Assembly: GCF_010728325.1 (NCBI RefSeq)
Contig: NZ_AP022570.1
Span: 5,580,001-5,644,000 of the forward strand
Length of the DNA: 64,000 nt
Origin: Mycolicibacterium poriferae
GTDB taxonomy: Bacteria > Actinomycetota > Actinomycetes > Mycobacteriales > Mycobacteriaceae
Direction: 5' to 3'
Shown: piece by piece, positions 43,615-51,817 of the stretch
Layout of the letters: the number at the start of each line of letters is the position of its first letter
Numbering within the stretch: position 1 is the stretch's first letter
The notes under the pieces: generated by a model
What the model saw: the letters and a program-made list of their open reading frames with translations, nothing else
Told to the model about the DNA's origin: nothing
The model's database searches: none
Translations under genes and position numbers: made by a program

Positions 43615-46166
43615 CCACAGTCGCAGCAGCACCGACCGCGGCGGCCCGCCGCGCACAACTACGCAGCGACGTCCGACTGGCTGCCCGGGTGGTTCCCACC
43701 CACTACCCGCTGGAGACCTTCATCGCGGTCAACCCGCTCAGCGGCATGCTCGGTATGCCGTTCGAACAGGCCATCCGCCGTGCGGGCGACCTGTACGGAG
43801 CACGAGGAACACTGCCCGAGAGCACTTTCCGTACACTGCACCACCAGGGCCGGATCACCGACGCCGACCTGGACCACGCGCTCGTGCGCCGCCACCCCAA
43901 CCTCGTCGACGAGCCGCCGGTGCTCTTGGGCGGACGGCACGTCGGCGCCACCGAACTGTTGCGCGCGGACCTCCTGAACGGGGTGGAGTACCCGAACCCG
44001 CTACGCCGGTACCGCACCCGCGCCGAGCAGTGCGCCCCTCGCGTCGCAGCGCACGTCGACACGCAGGTTGCGAAATGGTGTTCGGCCTTCTTCGGCGCGG
44101 CCACCTGGCCGATGCCGGGCCGCGACAACGGCTTCTACCACGCGTGGCGCACACTGGCCCCGAAGGACCGCACTCTGCCCCGTGCGGCGCGGACCGCCCT
44201 GGCCTCGGCCGCCGAGCGCGCCGACGACGCAGTGTTGTCCGCGCTCGACGCGCTCGAGATCGACGATGACAACCGGATCACCTACCTGCAGGCGCATCTG
44301 ACCAAGCTGCCGGGTTGGGCCGCGCACGTGCAGTGGTGCGGGGACCGGGCAGCGGGCATCGACCTCGTCGACTACCTGGCGATGCGTCTGCTGTACGAGA
44401 CCGCGCTGTTGCCCGACGAGCACCCGGGACCGGTTGCACCCGCAGAGCGGCCCGCCCCCCCGACCGCGCGAGATCGACTCGCCCATCTGCTGGATCTGTG
44501 GAACATCACCCCGGGGGACGAGAGCGAACTGACCGCCGCAGCCCGCATCCTGGCACTGCTGCCGGTCACCACGCGGGAGATGATCTGGCAGAACGCTTTC
44601 GAGGGCGCCTACCGGGACCGCCTCCTGACAGACCTGGCAGCCAACCCGCCGGCCGTGATCGAGCCGGCGCACACCCACCTCGTCACCTGCATCGACACCC
44701 GGTCCGAAGGATTGCGTAGGCACCTGGAGACGTTGCAGGGCTACGACACCTACGGCTTCGCCGGCTTCTTCGCGGTCGCCATCAGGTACACCGGCCTGCT
44801 CGGCGGTGCATCCGCCGACCTGTGCCCGGTGCTGATCTCACCCGCCCACGAGATCAACGAGAACGCCGATCAACCCGAGTCGGCTGCGGTGTGCCGCCAC
44901 ATCCGCGGCAACCAGCAACTGGCGGGAGCAGAGTCGGCGTTCCACGCCGCCAAAGACGCGATGGTCGCGCCCTACGCGCTGGCCGAGGCCGCCGGCTGGA
45001 TCGCCGGGCCGCTGGCCGCCGCGAAGACCTTCATGCCCGCCGCCGCGGGCCGGTTACGCCGCCGGTTGCACGATCTGGTCACGCCCCCAGCTCGGACACA
45101 CGTCGACGTCACCGATATGCCGCTGCACGAACAGATCCTGTTCGCCGAGGTGATGCTCACCGCGATCGGACTGACGCGCGGGTTCGGCCGACTCATCGTC
45201 CTGTGTGGCCACGGCAGCACCACGGAGAACAACCCCTACCAGGCCTCTCTGGACTGCGGCGCCTGTGGTGGTCAGGCAGGCGGACCGAACGCCCGAACCG
45301 CCGCACGGGTCCTCAACCGAGCCGAAGTCCGAGAAGGATTGCGCGAGCGCGGAATCGACATTCCGGAGCACACCGTCGCCGTCGCCGCGCTGCACGACAC
45401 CACGACCGACGTGGTGACGATCCTGGACACCCACCTGGTTCCCACCGACCATCATCTCGACGTCGCCCGGCTCACCGCCGACCTGCGCCGCGCCGGTGCC
45501 GCGCTCGCCGCCGAGCGGACCGCGACGCTTCCCGGCGCGACGGGGCGCCGGGGAGCGGCCCGCGGTGTCGCCCGACGTTCGGTGGACTGGGCGCAGGTCT
45601 ATCCCGAATGGGGCCTGGCCGGCAACGCTGCCATGGTCATCGCTCCGCGCCCGGTAACCCGTGGAATCGACCTGCAGCGACGGGCATTCCTGCACTCCTA
45701 CGACGCAGCGGTCGACCCGGAGGGCGCGGCACTGGAGACGATTCTCACCGCACCGCTGGTCGTCGCGCACTGGATCAACTCGCAGTACTACTTCTCCACC
45801 GTCGCGCCCGACGTCTTCGGCGCGGGGTCGAAGACCATCCACAACGTGGTCGGCGGGTCAGGTGTCATCGCCGGTCACACCGGCGACCTGAAGCTCGGGC
45901 TGCCCGCGCAATCGGTCGCTGTCGGCGATCAGCTGGTGCACGAACCGCAACGGCTCCTGGCCGTCATCGAGGCCCCGCTGGAACTGATCGACACCGTGAT
46001 CGCCCGCAACCCGATCCTGCAGCAACTCTTCGGAAACGGGTGGGTCAGCGTGGCCGCCCGTGCACAGCCTGGCGAGCCATGGCAGCGCTGGACCCGGTCG
46101 GGCTGGCGACTGTGGCTCGACGACAACTGTCCTGCAAATGATCTGACGGAGGTAACACTGGGATGA
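43611..46166 (+). CDS. dabA: DabA, DUF2309/UPF0753 zinc subunit of the DAB inorganic-carbon transporter
   Basis: 851 aa from ATG 43611. The beta-carbonic-anhydrase-like zinc residues are all present: C360 and D362 in LVTCIDTRSEGLRRHLE, H534 in VLCGHGSTTENN, and C549 in LDCGACGGQAGGPNA. The spacing (2, 172, 15) is nearly that of the characterised Halothiobacillus protein. DabA hydrates CO2 to bicarbonate in an energised, one-way manner with DabB. It overlaps dabB and the PII-like gene by four bases each, giving a tight three-gene operon. Confidence 0.93.
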   Translation: MTTVAAAPTAAARRAQLRSDVRLAARVVPTHYPLETFIAVNPLSGMLGMPFEQAIRRAGDLYGARGTLPESTFRTLHHQGRITDADLDHALVRRHPNLVDEPPVLLGGRHVGATELLRADLLNGVEYPNPLRRYRTRAEQCAPRVAAHVDTQVAKWCSAFFGAATWPMPGRDNGFYHAWRTLAPKDRTLPRAARTALASAAERADDAVLSALDALEIDDDNRITYLQAHLTKLPGWAAHVQWCGDRAAGIDLVDYLAMRLLYETALLPDEHPGPVAPAERPAPPTARDRLAHLLDLWNITPGDESELTAAARILALLPVTTREMIWQNAFEGAYRDRLLTDLAANPPAVIEPAHTHLVTCIDTRSEGLRRHLETLQGYDTYGFAGFFAVAIRYTGLLGGASADLCPVLISPAHEINENADQPESAAVCRHIRGNQQLAGAESAFHAAKDAMVAPYALAEAAGWIAGPLAAAKTFMPAAAGRLRRRLHDLVTPPARTHVDVTDMPLHEQILFAEVMLTAIGLTRGFGRLIVLCGHGSTTENNPYQASLDCGACGGQAGGPNARTAARVLNRAEVREGLRERGIDIPEHTVAVAALHDTTTDVVTILDTHLVPTDHHLDVARLTADLRRAGAALAAERTATLPGATGRRGAARGVARRSVDWAQVYPEWGLAGNAAMVIAPRPVTRGIDLQRRAFLHSYDAAVDPEGAALETILTAPLVVAHWINSQYYFSTVAPDVFGAGSKTIHNVVGGSGVIAGHTGDLKLGLPAQSVAVGDQLVHEPQRLLAVIEAPLELIDTVIARNPILQQLFGNGWVSVAARAQPGEPWQRWTRSGWRLWLDDNCPANDLTEVTLG

Positions 46167-46483
46167 CAACCGCCCTGACGAAGATGACGAAAGTCGAGGT
46201 CGTGGTGGCCGGCAAAGACGCCCCGGCGGTGCGTGAACTCATCGGCTCCGTCGGCGCCACCGGCTTCACCAGCCTCTCGGGTGTGTCGGGCCTCGGCCAC
46301 CACGGCTATCACCAGGGCCGGCTGCTGTTCAACCAGCAGGCCACCCTCGAACTCATCATCACCGTCGTGCCCCAGGAGAGGGCCGACGCGCTCCTGGCCG
46401 GGCTCCGGCCGCTGCTCGACGCATCCTCCGGGGTGATGTTCGTGACCGAAACCTATGTCAGTCGCCCCGAGTACTTCAGCTGA
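46163..46483 (+). CDS. PII-like signalling protein linked to the DAB transporter
   Basis: 106 aa. Ferredoxin-like PII fold: MTKVEVVVAGKDAPAVRELI, a flexible T-loop region GVSGLGHHGYHQGRLLFNQQ and a C-terminal VMFVTETYVSRPEYF strand. The canonical uridylylation tyrosine context of GlnB is not present, so this is a PII-like rather than a nitrogen-sensing PII. PII-like genes next to bicarbonate transporters are known to sense nucleotides or bicarbonate status; a role in gating DabAB is inferred from the four-base overlap with dabA. Confidence 0.8.
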   Translation: MTTALTKMTKVEVVVAGKDAPAVRELIGSVGATGFTSLSGVSGLGHHGYHQGRLLFNQQATLELIITVVPQERADALLAGLRPLLDASSGVMFVTETYVSRPEYFS

Positions 46484-46513
46484 CCCGAGATGAAAGGACT
46501 CTCAATGAAGATG

Positions 46514-47722
46514 TCAAGCCGCCGATTCGGTGATCTGGGGTGAGTGGGGTTGCCAGGTGCGGTTGTCGCGGATGAGTGCGTAGAGGACGTTGGTGCGGCG
46601 TCTGGCCAGGCACATCGTGGCTTGGATGGGCCGTTTGCCTTCGTCGCGTTTGCGCTGGTAGTAGGTCTGAGAGTGCGGGTCGCAGCGGATGGCGGTCAGG
46701 GCGGACATGTACATCACCCGGCGCAGTCGTCTGCTGTAGCGCTGCGGAGTGTGCAGCCGTCCGGTGCGTTTCCCCGAATCGCGGGGAACGGGAGCCAGTC
46801 CGGCCCAGGAGGCGAGTTGGTCGGCCGAGCCAATCAGCGCCGGGTCGCCGACGGCGGCGAGGAATTCGGCGCCGAGTCGGAAGCCGATGCCGGGCATGCT
46901 GGTGATCACCTCGGCGAGTGGATGGCGGCGAAATCGGCCCTCGATGTCAGCGTCAGTGGCTTTGATGCGGTCATCGAGGGAGATCACCCCCTGCGCCAGT
47001 TCGGCGACCAGCGCGGCGGCGACCTCTTCGCCGGGCAGGCGCACGGTCTGGGTCTTCGCGGCGGTGACAGCGGTCTCGGCGATGGTGGATGCATTGCGCA
47101 CCCCGGCCTCGGTCAGGGTCTTCGTGATGCGCGACAGTCCGCTCTGCCGAATGGCTTTCGGTCGCTGGTAGCGCGACAACAGAACCACCCAACCACGGTC
47201 CTGGGTCAGTTGAGCCGCTCGCTCAAGCGCCGGGCACACCGCCACCAGTTGCTGACGCAGTCGGTTGATGGTGCGGGTCCGATCAGCCACCAGGTCCGCG
47301 CGGTGAGCGGTCAGCATCCGCAGTTCGGTGACCAGGTCATCGTGGGGATGCAACACCGGCAGATCGGTGCCGCGCATGCGCGACTGATCGGCGATCACCC
47401 GGGCGTCTTTGGCGTCGGTCTTGGCTTCGCCACCGCGGTAGGTTCCCGAGGCCTGCCATACCGCGCGGCCAGCCAGGTAGCGCACCGACTTGCCGGCGTC
47501 GGCCAACACCGTCAACAACAGGCTGGCATACACCGTGGTCAGGTCGACCGCCCAGGACACCTGCTCTGCCATGGCGCCGATCTCGGCCACCAGTGCCCGG
47601 ATGGGTTGCTCGTCGTTGACCAGCTTGCGCGAGAGCTTCACCGCGCCGGTGTCGTCGACGACTACCACCCAGTGATGTTCCTTGCCGACATCCACACCAG
47701 CCCACAACTGGCTCATTGTCAT
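46514..47722 (-). CDS. IS110-family transposase (DEDD recombinase)
   Basis: 402 aa. The N-terminal RuvC-like DEDD domain begins GVDVGKEHHWVVVVD, with KTDAKDARVIADQSRMRG. The C-terminal Tnp2 domain has ITSMPGIGFRLGAEFLAAVG, ADQLASWAGLAPVPRDSGKR and the serine-containing loop typical of IS110 enzymes. The frame is intact. Start ATG 47722 (ATG 47716 is also possible). Related mycobacterial elements include IS900, IS901 and IS1110. These enzymes use an RNA encoded in the element's non-coding end to choose target and donor sites. Confidence 0.93.
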   Translation of the reverse strand: MTMSQLWAGVDVGKEHHWVVVVDDTGAVKLSRKLVNDEQPIRALVAEIGAMAEQVSWAVDLTTVYASLLLTVLADAGKSVRYLAGRAVWQASGTYRGGEAKTDAKDARVIADQSRMRGTDLPVLHPHDDLVTELRMLTAHRADLVADRTRTINRLRQQLVAVCPALERAAQLTQDRGWVVLLSRYQRPKAIRQSGLSRITKTLTEAGVRNASTIAETAVTAAKTQTVRLPGEEVAAALVAELAQGVISLDDRIKATDADIEGRFRRHPLAEVITSMPGIGFRLGAEFLAAVGDPALIGSADQLASWAGLAPVPRDSGKRTGRLHTPQRYSRRLRRVMYMSALTAIRCDPHSQTYYQRKRDEGKRPIQATMCLARRRTNVLYALIRDNRTWQPHSPQITESAA

Positions 47723-47965
47723 CGATCCTCTTTTCGCTTGTCTACCAACATGATCCCCACGGACGACCCCGCCGGCATTTCCTTAAACAAGCGATCAGAT
47801 CGCAGATCTCAATCAGCGGCCAGAGAAGTCCAGGCAAGTCGGGCGGCCAGTCCTTTCAAGCCGCACTCGAAAGCCGGCAAAGACCACATCAGCCTCACCC
47901 GACCCACCCGGGTCGCAGAACAACGTAACAACACGACGCAACTGCAACTACGAACTTAAGGGAAC
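47723..47965 (-). ncRNA. Candidate bridge RNA of the IS110 element
   Basis: The region upstream of the transposase has no gene but contains perfect short hairpins, including GCGAT-CAG-ATCGC (47791-47803), CTTTC/GAAAG near 47852-47873 and CGACCC-ACCC-GGGTCG (47900-47915). IS110-group elements encode their bridge RNA here, on the transposase strand. The exact RNA ends and guide loops cannot be fixed by eye. Confidence 0.45.
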
Positions 47966-47972
47966 ACCGCAC

Positions 47973-48563
47973 ATGTCCAATCCGCAAGAGACCTGGAACC
48001 GACTCCGCGCCGGAGCCGACGGACTGCACGCTCCGAACGACACCGACATGGATCGACCCGTCGCCGCGGTGTTGCGCTGCGCGGACGCCAAGATGGCCGG
48101 GGCCGGCGTATTCGGCCAGCCTGCAGGGTCACTGGTCGACCTGAGTTCGTGGGGCCTGACTGTGGACACCAGCGTGCTGGCCGGGGTCGACTTCGCCGTC
48201 GAAACCGCGGAGGTGCCGCTCATCGTCGTGCTCGGACACGACGACTGTGCGGCGATACGCGCCGCGGTCAAGGCGTGGAATCACGCCGAACTGCCCGACG
48301 GTGCGATGCGCGCCGCGGTCGAGGGAGTGCTCATGTCGCTGGTGGGTCGCGGCGCATCCGTGGAATCCCATGCGCATGTCGCGGCCGCGCATGCGGTCGA
48401 AACCGGTCTGTCGCTGCTCAAGCGTTCTCCCGCGCTGACGCATCGGGTGGACAACGGGACGTGCGGAATCGTCTGCGCCACCTACGACGGGGCGGTTCTC
48501 CGGGTGCATGCGACCATGGGGGATGTCAGGGACGCCAGCACTGCGCTCGTGGAATGCGTGTGA
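47973..48563 (+). CDS. Beta-carbonic anhydrase-like protein
   Basis: 196 aa. The zinc ligands of the beta class are present: C36 in VLRCADAKM, H89 and C92 in VVLGHDDCAAIRAAV. The catalytic Asp-Arg dyad position reads CADAK, so the aspartate (D38) is kept and the arginine is lysine (K40). The middle region (FGQPAGSLVDLSSWG) diverges from the usual VVRNAGN. Its genomic place after dabA and the PII-like gene suggests it belonged to the same inorganic-carbon operon before the IS110 insertion. AAGGGAA, probably IS-derived, now serves as the ribosome binding site. Confidence 0.8.
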   Translation: MSNPQETWNRLRAGADGLHAPNDTDMDRPVAAVLRCADAKMAGAGVFGQPAGSLVDLSSWGLTVDTSVLAGVDFAVETAEVPLIVVLGHDDCAAIRAAVKAWNHAELPDGAMRAAVEGVLMSLVGRGASVESHAHVAAAHAVETGLSLLKRSPALTHRVDNGTCGIVCATYDGAVLRVHATMGDVRDASTALVECV

Positions 48564-48585
48564 GGAGGCCGGCGTCCGGAACCTG

Positions 48586-49863
48586 TCAGCCCATGCCGGA
48601 CGACGAACGTCGCCGACGTGAGATCGCGTCCACACTGGCGGCCAACAGCAGCACACCGCCGGTGACCAGGAAGTTGATGTAGGACGACTGGTTGAGCAGG
48701 CCCAGCCCGTTGGCGATGGTGGCCACGACCACGCCGCCGATCACGGCGTCGATGGCCCGGCCTCTGCCGCCGAACAGGCTGGTACCGCCGATGACCGCGG
48801 CGCCGACGGCATAGAGCAGCGTGTTGCCCGCCCCTGAGGACGCCGACACCTTGCCCGCATAGGACGCGGCGATGATTCCGCTCAGCGCCGCCAACGACGA
48901 ACAGACCACGAACACCGAAACCCGGATCCGGTCAACCGAGATCCCCGCCCGGCGGGCCGCCTCGGCATTGCCGCCGACGGCATAGATGTGGCGTCCGTAG
49001 GAAGTCCGGGTGAGCACCACGGTCGCGACGACGAGGAGGACCAGAACCAGCGGCAGCACGTAGGGAATGCCACGGATCTCCACGCTCGGGTTGACGCTGC
49101 GGTTGACATTGAGCACCACTGTCACACCGAAAACGACTGCGGCTATGGCTGATACGCGCGCCAGGATCACCCCGCTCGGCGGGTGCGAAAGCCGCAGCGC
49201 CTTCTTGCGCCGAAGCTGGAAGGCCTCCACGCCGGCGTAGCCCAGAACCACTGCCAGCGCGAGCGCCCATCCGACTGGCACGGACAGGTTCTCGATGGTC
49301 AGACCGCGGATCACCGGATCGTCCACTCGGACCGAGCCCCCCTCGCCGATCAGCTTGAGCGTCACCCCCTGCAGTCCGAGGAAGAACGCCAATGTCACGA
49401 CGAACGAGGGAATCCCGAGGCTGGCTCTGAGTACGCCGATGGCCAGCCCGATCAATGCGCCGCACGCCGTGCCGACGAGGATCGCGACCCACCACGGCCA
49501 GCTCAAGTTCACCACGGTCAGCGCCATGGCACAGGCCGCGACTCCGCCGGCCACCCCGGCCGACAGGTCGATGTCGCCGAGCAGCAGCACGAACACCAGA
49601 CCCATGGCCAGCACACAGATGGCGCCGGCCTGGGTGATCAGGTTGGCCAGGTTCAACGCGGACAGGAAGCGGTCATTGGCGAGTCCGAAGACGACGAACA
49701 GCACGACAAGGCCGAGAATCGCAGGCAGCGAGCCCATGTCACCGCCACGCACACGTCGCCAATACCCGACCATCGCGCTACGGAGTGTCTGTTGTTCGCC
49801 GAAGTCGCCGGCGAAGTCCCTGTCAGCGAGGCCGACAGCAGGTCGAGATCGGAAAGTTGTCAT
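48586..49863 (-). CDS. xylH: Xylose/sugar ABC transporter permease
   Basis: 425 aa from ATG 49863 with GAGGA seven bases upstream; a GTG at 49914 overlapping the ATPase stop is the alternative. Ten or more hydrophobic helices of the ribose/xylose (BPD_transp_2) permease type, with GDIDLSAGVAGGVAACAMAL and YAVGGNAEAARRAGISVDRI. A long basic cytoplasmic loop lies near residues 225-240 (QLRRKKALRL). It is the last gene of the xylA-xylF-xylG-xylH unit and is convergent with the carbonic anhydrase. Confidence 0.9.
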   Translation of the reverse strand: MTTFRSRPAVGLADRDFAGDFGEQQTLRSAMVGYWRRVRGGDMGSLPAILGLVVLFVVFGLANDRFLSALNLANLITQAGAICVLAMGLVFVLLLGDIDLSAGVAGGVAACAMALTVVNLSWPWWVAILVGTACGALIGLAIGVLRASLGIPSFVVTLAFFLGLQGVTLKLIGEGGSVRVDDPVIRGLTIENLSVPVGWALALAVVLGYAGVEAFQLRRKKALRLSHPPSGVILARVSAIAAVVFGVTVVLNVNRSVNPSVEIRGIPYVLPLVLVLLVVATVVLTRTSYGRHIYAVGGNAEAARRAGISVDRIRVSVFVVCSSLAALSGIIAASYAGKVSASSGAGNTLLYAVGAAVIGGTSLFGGRGRAIDAVIGGVVVATIANGLGLLNQSSYINFLVTGGVLLLAASVDAISRRRRSSSGMG

Positions 49864-49910
49864 CACGGGTTCCTCATGTGTCTTGTCACGGTTGTGCACG
49901 GCGCCGGCGC

Positions 49911-50690
49911 TCACACCGATTCGGTCAGCGAGGCCAACCCGAGGTCACCCGACCGGCCGGCGGTGATCAGTTCCACGACCTGGGCGTGACTCACCTCCGA
50001 AGCCGCGACGTCGGCGGCGACCCGTCCGAGGTACAGCGCACATATCCGGTCGGCCACGGCGAAGACGTCGGACATGTTGTGCGAGATCAGAACCACTCCG
50101 AGTCCTTGATCGGCCAGTCGGCGGACCAGATCGATCACCTGGCGGGTCTGCGCCACCCCCAGCGCGGCGGTGGGTTCGTCGAGTAGAACGACCTTGGAGT
50201 TCCACAGCACCGACTTGGCGATCGCCACGGTCTGGCGTTGCCCGCCGGACAGGCTCGACACCGTCTGGCGTACCGACTTGACGGTGCGCACCGACAGCGA
50301 CGCCAGCGCATCCCGCGCCATTGTCTCCATGCGGGCCTCGTCGAGCAGACCTCTGCTTTTGAGCTCTCGGCCGAGGAACATGTTCTCCACGATGTCGAGG
50401 TTGTCGCAGAGTGCCAGGTCCTGGTAGACGACCTCGACGCCCAGCGCCGAGACGTCGTTGGGGCTGCGGACGGTCACCGGACGCCCCTCGAACAGGAAGG
50501 CGCCGCTGTCGATGTGATAGATGCCGGCGATCGTCTTGACGAGGGTCGACTTGCCTGCCCCGTTGTCGCCGACCAGGGCGGTCACCTGCCCGGGATACAC
50601 CTGGAAGTCGACGTCATGCAGCACGTGGACGACACCGAAACTCTTGTTCACTCCGCGTAGTTCGAGGATCGGCTGCGCGTCGGCGGTCAT
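49911..50690 (-). CDS. xylG: Sugar ABC transporter ATP-binding protein
   Basis: 259 aa. Walker A VGDNGAGKSTLVKTIAG, signature SSLSGGQRQTVAIAK, Walker B KVVLLDEPTAALG and the switch histidine in VLISHNMSDVF. It has one ABC domain, half the size of enterobacterial XylG/RbsA, as in many actinobacterial sugar importers, so it probably forms a homodimer. It lies between xylF (6-base gap) and xylH. Confidence 0.92.
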   Translation of the reverse strand: MTADAQPILELRGVNKSFGVVHVLHDVDFQVYPGQVTALVGDNGAGKSTLVKTIAGIYHIDSGAFLFEGRPVTVRSPNDVSALGVEVVYQDLALCDNLDIVENMFLGRELKSRGLLDEARMETMARDALASLSVRTVKSVRQTVSSLSGGQRQTVAIAKSVLWNSKVVLLDEPTAALGVAQTRQVIDLVRRLADQGLGVVLISHNMSDVFAVADRICALYLGRVAADVAASEVSHAQVVELITAGRSGDLGLASLTESV

Positions 50691-50696
50691 CGGAGA

Positions 50697-51761
50697 TCAG
50701 GCTCCTGCCTCGGTGCACAGCGACGCGAACTGACCCGAACACACCTCATCCTTGGACTGCCCGCCGTCGTCGAACACCACGTTGAGGTTGTCCTTGGTGA
50801 TGGATTTCGGGGTCAGCAGCACCGAGGGGACGTCACGGCCGCCGGTGTCGTCACGTGAGGTGCTCGTCGTGTTCGGCTGCTCACCGTTGGCCAGCGCGAT
50901 GGCCACATCGGCGAGCGCGTTGGCTTCCTCGGTCGCGGACTTGTAGACAGTCATGCACTGCGATCCGGCCAGGATGTTCTGCAATCCCTCGACCGTCGCG
51001 TCCTGGCCGGTGACCGGTACCTGGCCGGCGCGCTTGTTCTTCTCGAGAATCGAGATGACCGAACCGGCGAGACCGTCGTTGGCGGCGTACACCCCGTCGA
51101 CGCGACCGTCGGCCGCGGTGTAGAGCTGCTCGAAGATCGTCACCGCTTTGTCGTTGTCCCAGTCCGGCACCGACTGCTCACCGACGATCGTGACGGTGGG
51201 AGTCGCGTCGATCACCGAGTGCGCGCCGTCGCTGAACAGTGTGGCGTTGTTGTCGGTCGGAGAACCGTTGAGGAACACCACGTTCGCCGGCCGGCCGCCG
51301 AGGCAGTCCACCAGACCCTGGCCCTGCAACTCCCCGACCTTCGTGTTGTCGAACGACACGTAGACATCGGCGGAGCCACCCAACGTCAGGCGGTCGTAGT
51401 CGATGGTCTTCACGCCCTGGGTCGCGGCCTTCTGCTGAATCGATGCCCCACTGTCGGAATCGAGGTTGACGATGGCCAGGACGGTCACTCCATCAGCGAT
51501 CATCCCGTCGGCGATGGTGGCCATCGTGTCCGCCGAACCCTCGGCATTCTGGATCGTGTAATCGACCCCGGCGTCCTGGAAGGCGGCTTCCAAGGCGGGA
51601 CGGTCCTTGCTCTCCCAGCGCACCGACGATTTGGTGTCGGGAAGAATGACCCCGACCTTGCCGGCGCCGCTGTCCGAGGAGTCCGAACCCGAACTGCATG
51701 CGGTCAGAGCCAGTCCCACGCCGATGATCACGCCAACTGAAAGTATGCGAAGTCTTCTCAC
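50697..51761 (-). CDS. xylF: Xylose-binding lipoprotein of the ABC transporter
   Basis: 354 aa from GTG 51761, with GGGAGGG upstream. A lipoprotein signal with lipobox ALTAC (cysteine about residue 21) precedes a periplasmic-binding-protein type I domain: KVGVILPDTKSSVRWESKDR, VIADGVTVLAIVNLDSDSG-like repeats and DGVYAANDGLAGSVISILEK. The ligand is inferred as D-xylose from the xylA, xylB and xylR neighbours and from similarity to XylF-type proteins. Confidence 0.9.
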   Translation of the reverse strand: MRRLRILSVGVIIGVGLALTACSSGSDSSDSGAGKVGVILPDTKSSVRWESKDRPALEAAFQDAGVDYTIQNAEGSADTMATIADGMIADGVTVLAIVNLDSDSGASIQQKAATQGVKTIDYDRLTLGGSADVYVSFDNTKVGELQGQGLVDCLGGRPANVVFLNGSPTDNNATLFSDGAHSVIDATPTVTIVGEQSVPDWDNDKAVTIFEQLYTAADGRVDGVYAANDGLAGSVISILEKNKRAGQVPVTGQDATVEGLQNILAGSQCMTVYKSATEEANALADVAIALANGEQPNTTSTSRDDTGGRDVPSVLLTPKSITKDNLNVVFDDGGQSKDEVCSGQFASLCTEAGA

Positions 51762-51817
51762 GAGTTCCCTCCCGGTCGATGATTTGGTTGGTGGTCGATA
51801 TCGGTCCGCATGCCCCG

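Larger units (their letters stand above)
46501..47970 (-). mobile_element. IS110-family insertion sequence (ends approximate)
   Basis: The element consists of the transposase gene plus about 250 bp of non-coding DNA upstream of it, the layout of the IS110 subgroup. There are no terminal inverted repeats and no obvious target duplication, as expected. The left end lies between 46484 and 46513. The right end is probably just before the carbonic anhydrase ATG at 47973. It separates the PII-like gene and a stranded AAAGGA-N6-ATG translation signal (46493-46507) from the carbonic anhydrase. Confidence 0.75.

Noticed and set aside
46505..46543. Short frame starting at the ATG after the PII-like gene
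   Set aside because: It ends after 12 codons inside the IS; more likely the stranded start region of the displaced downstream gene.
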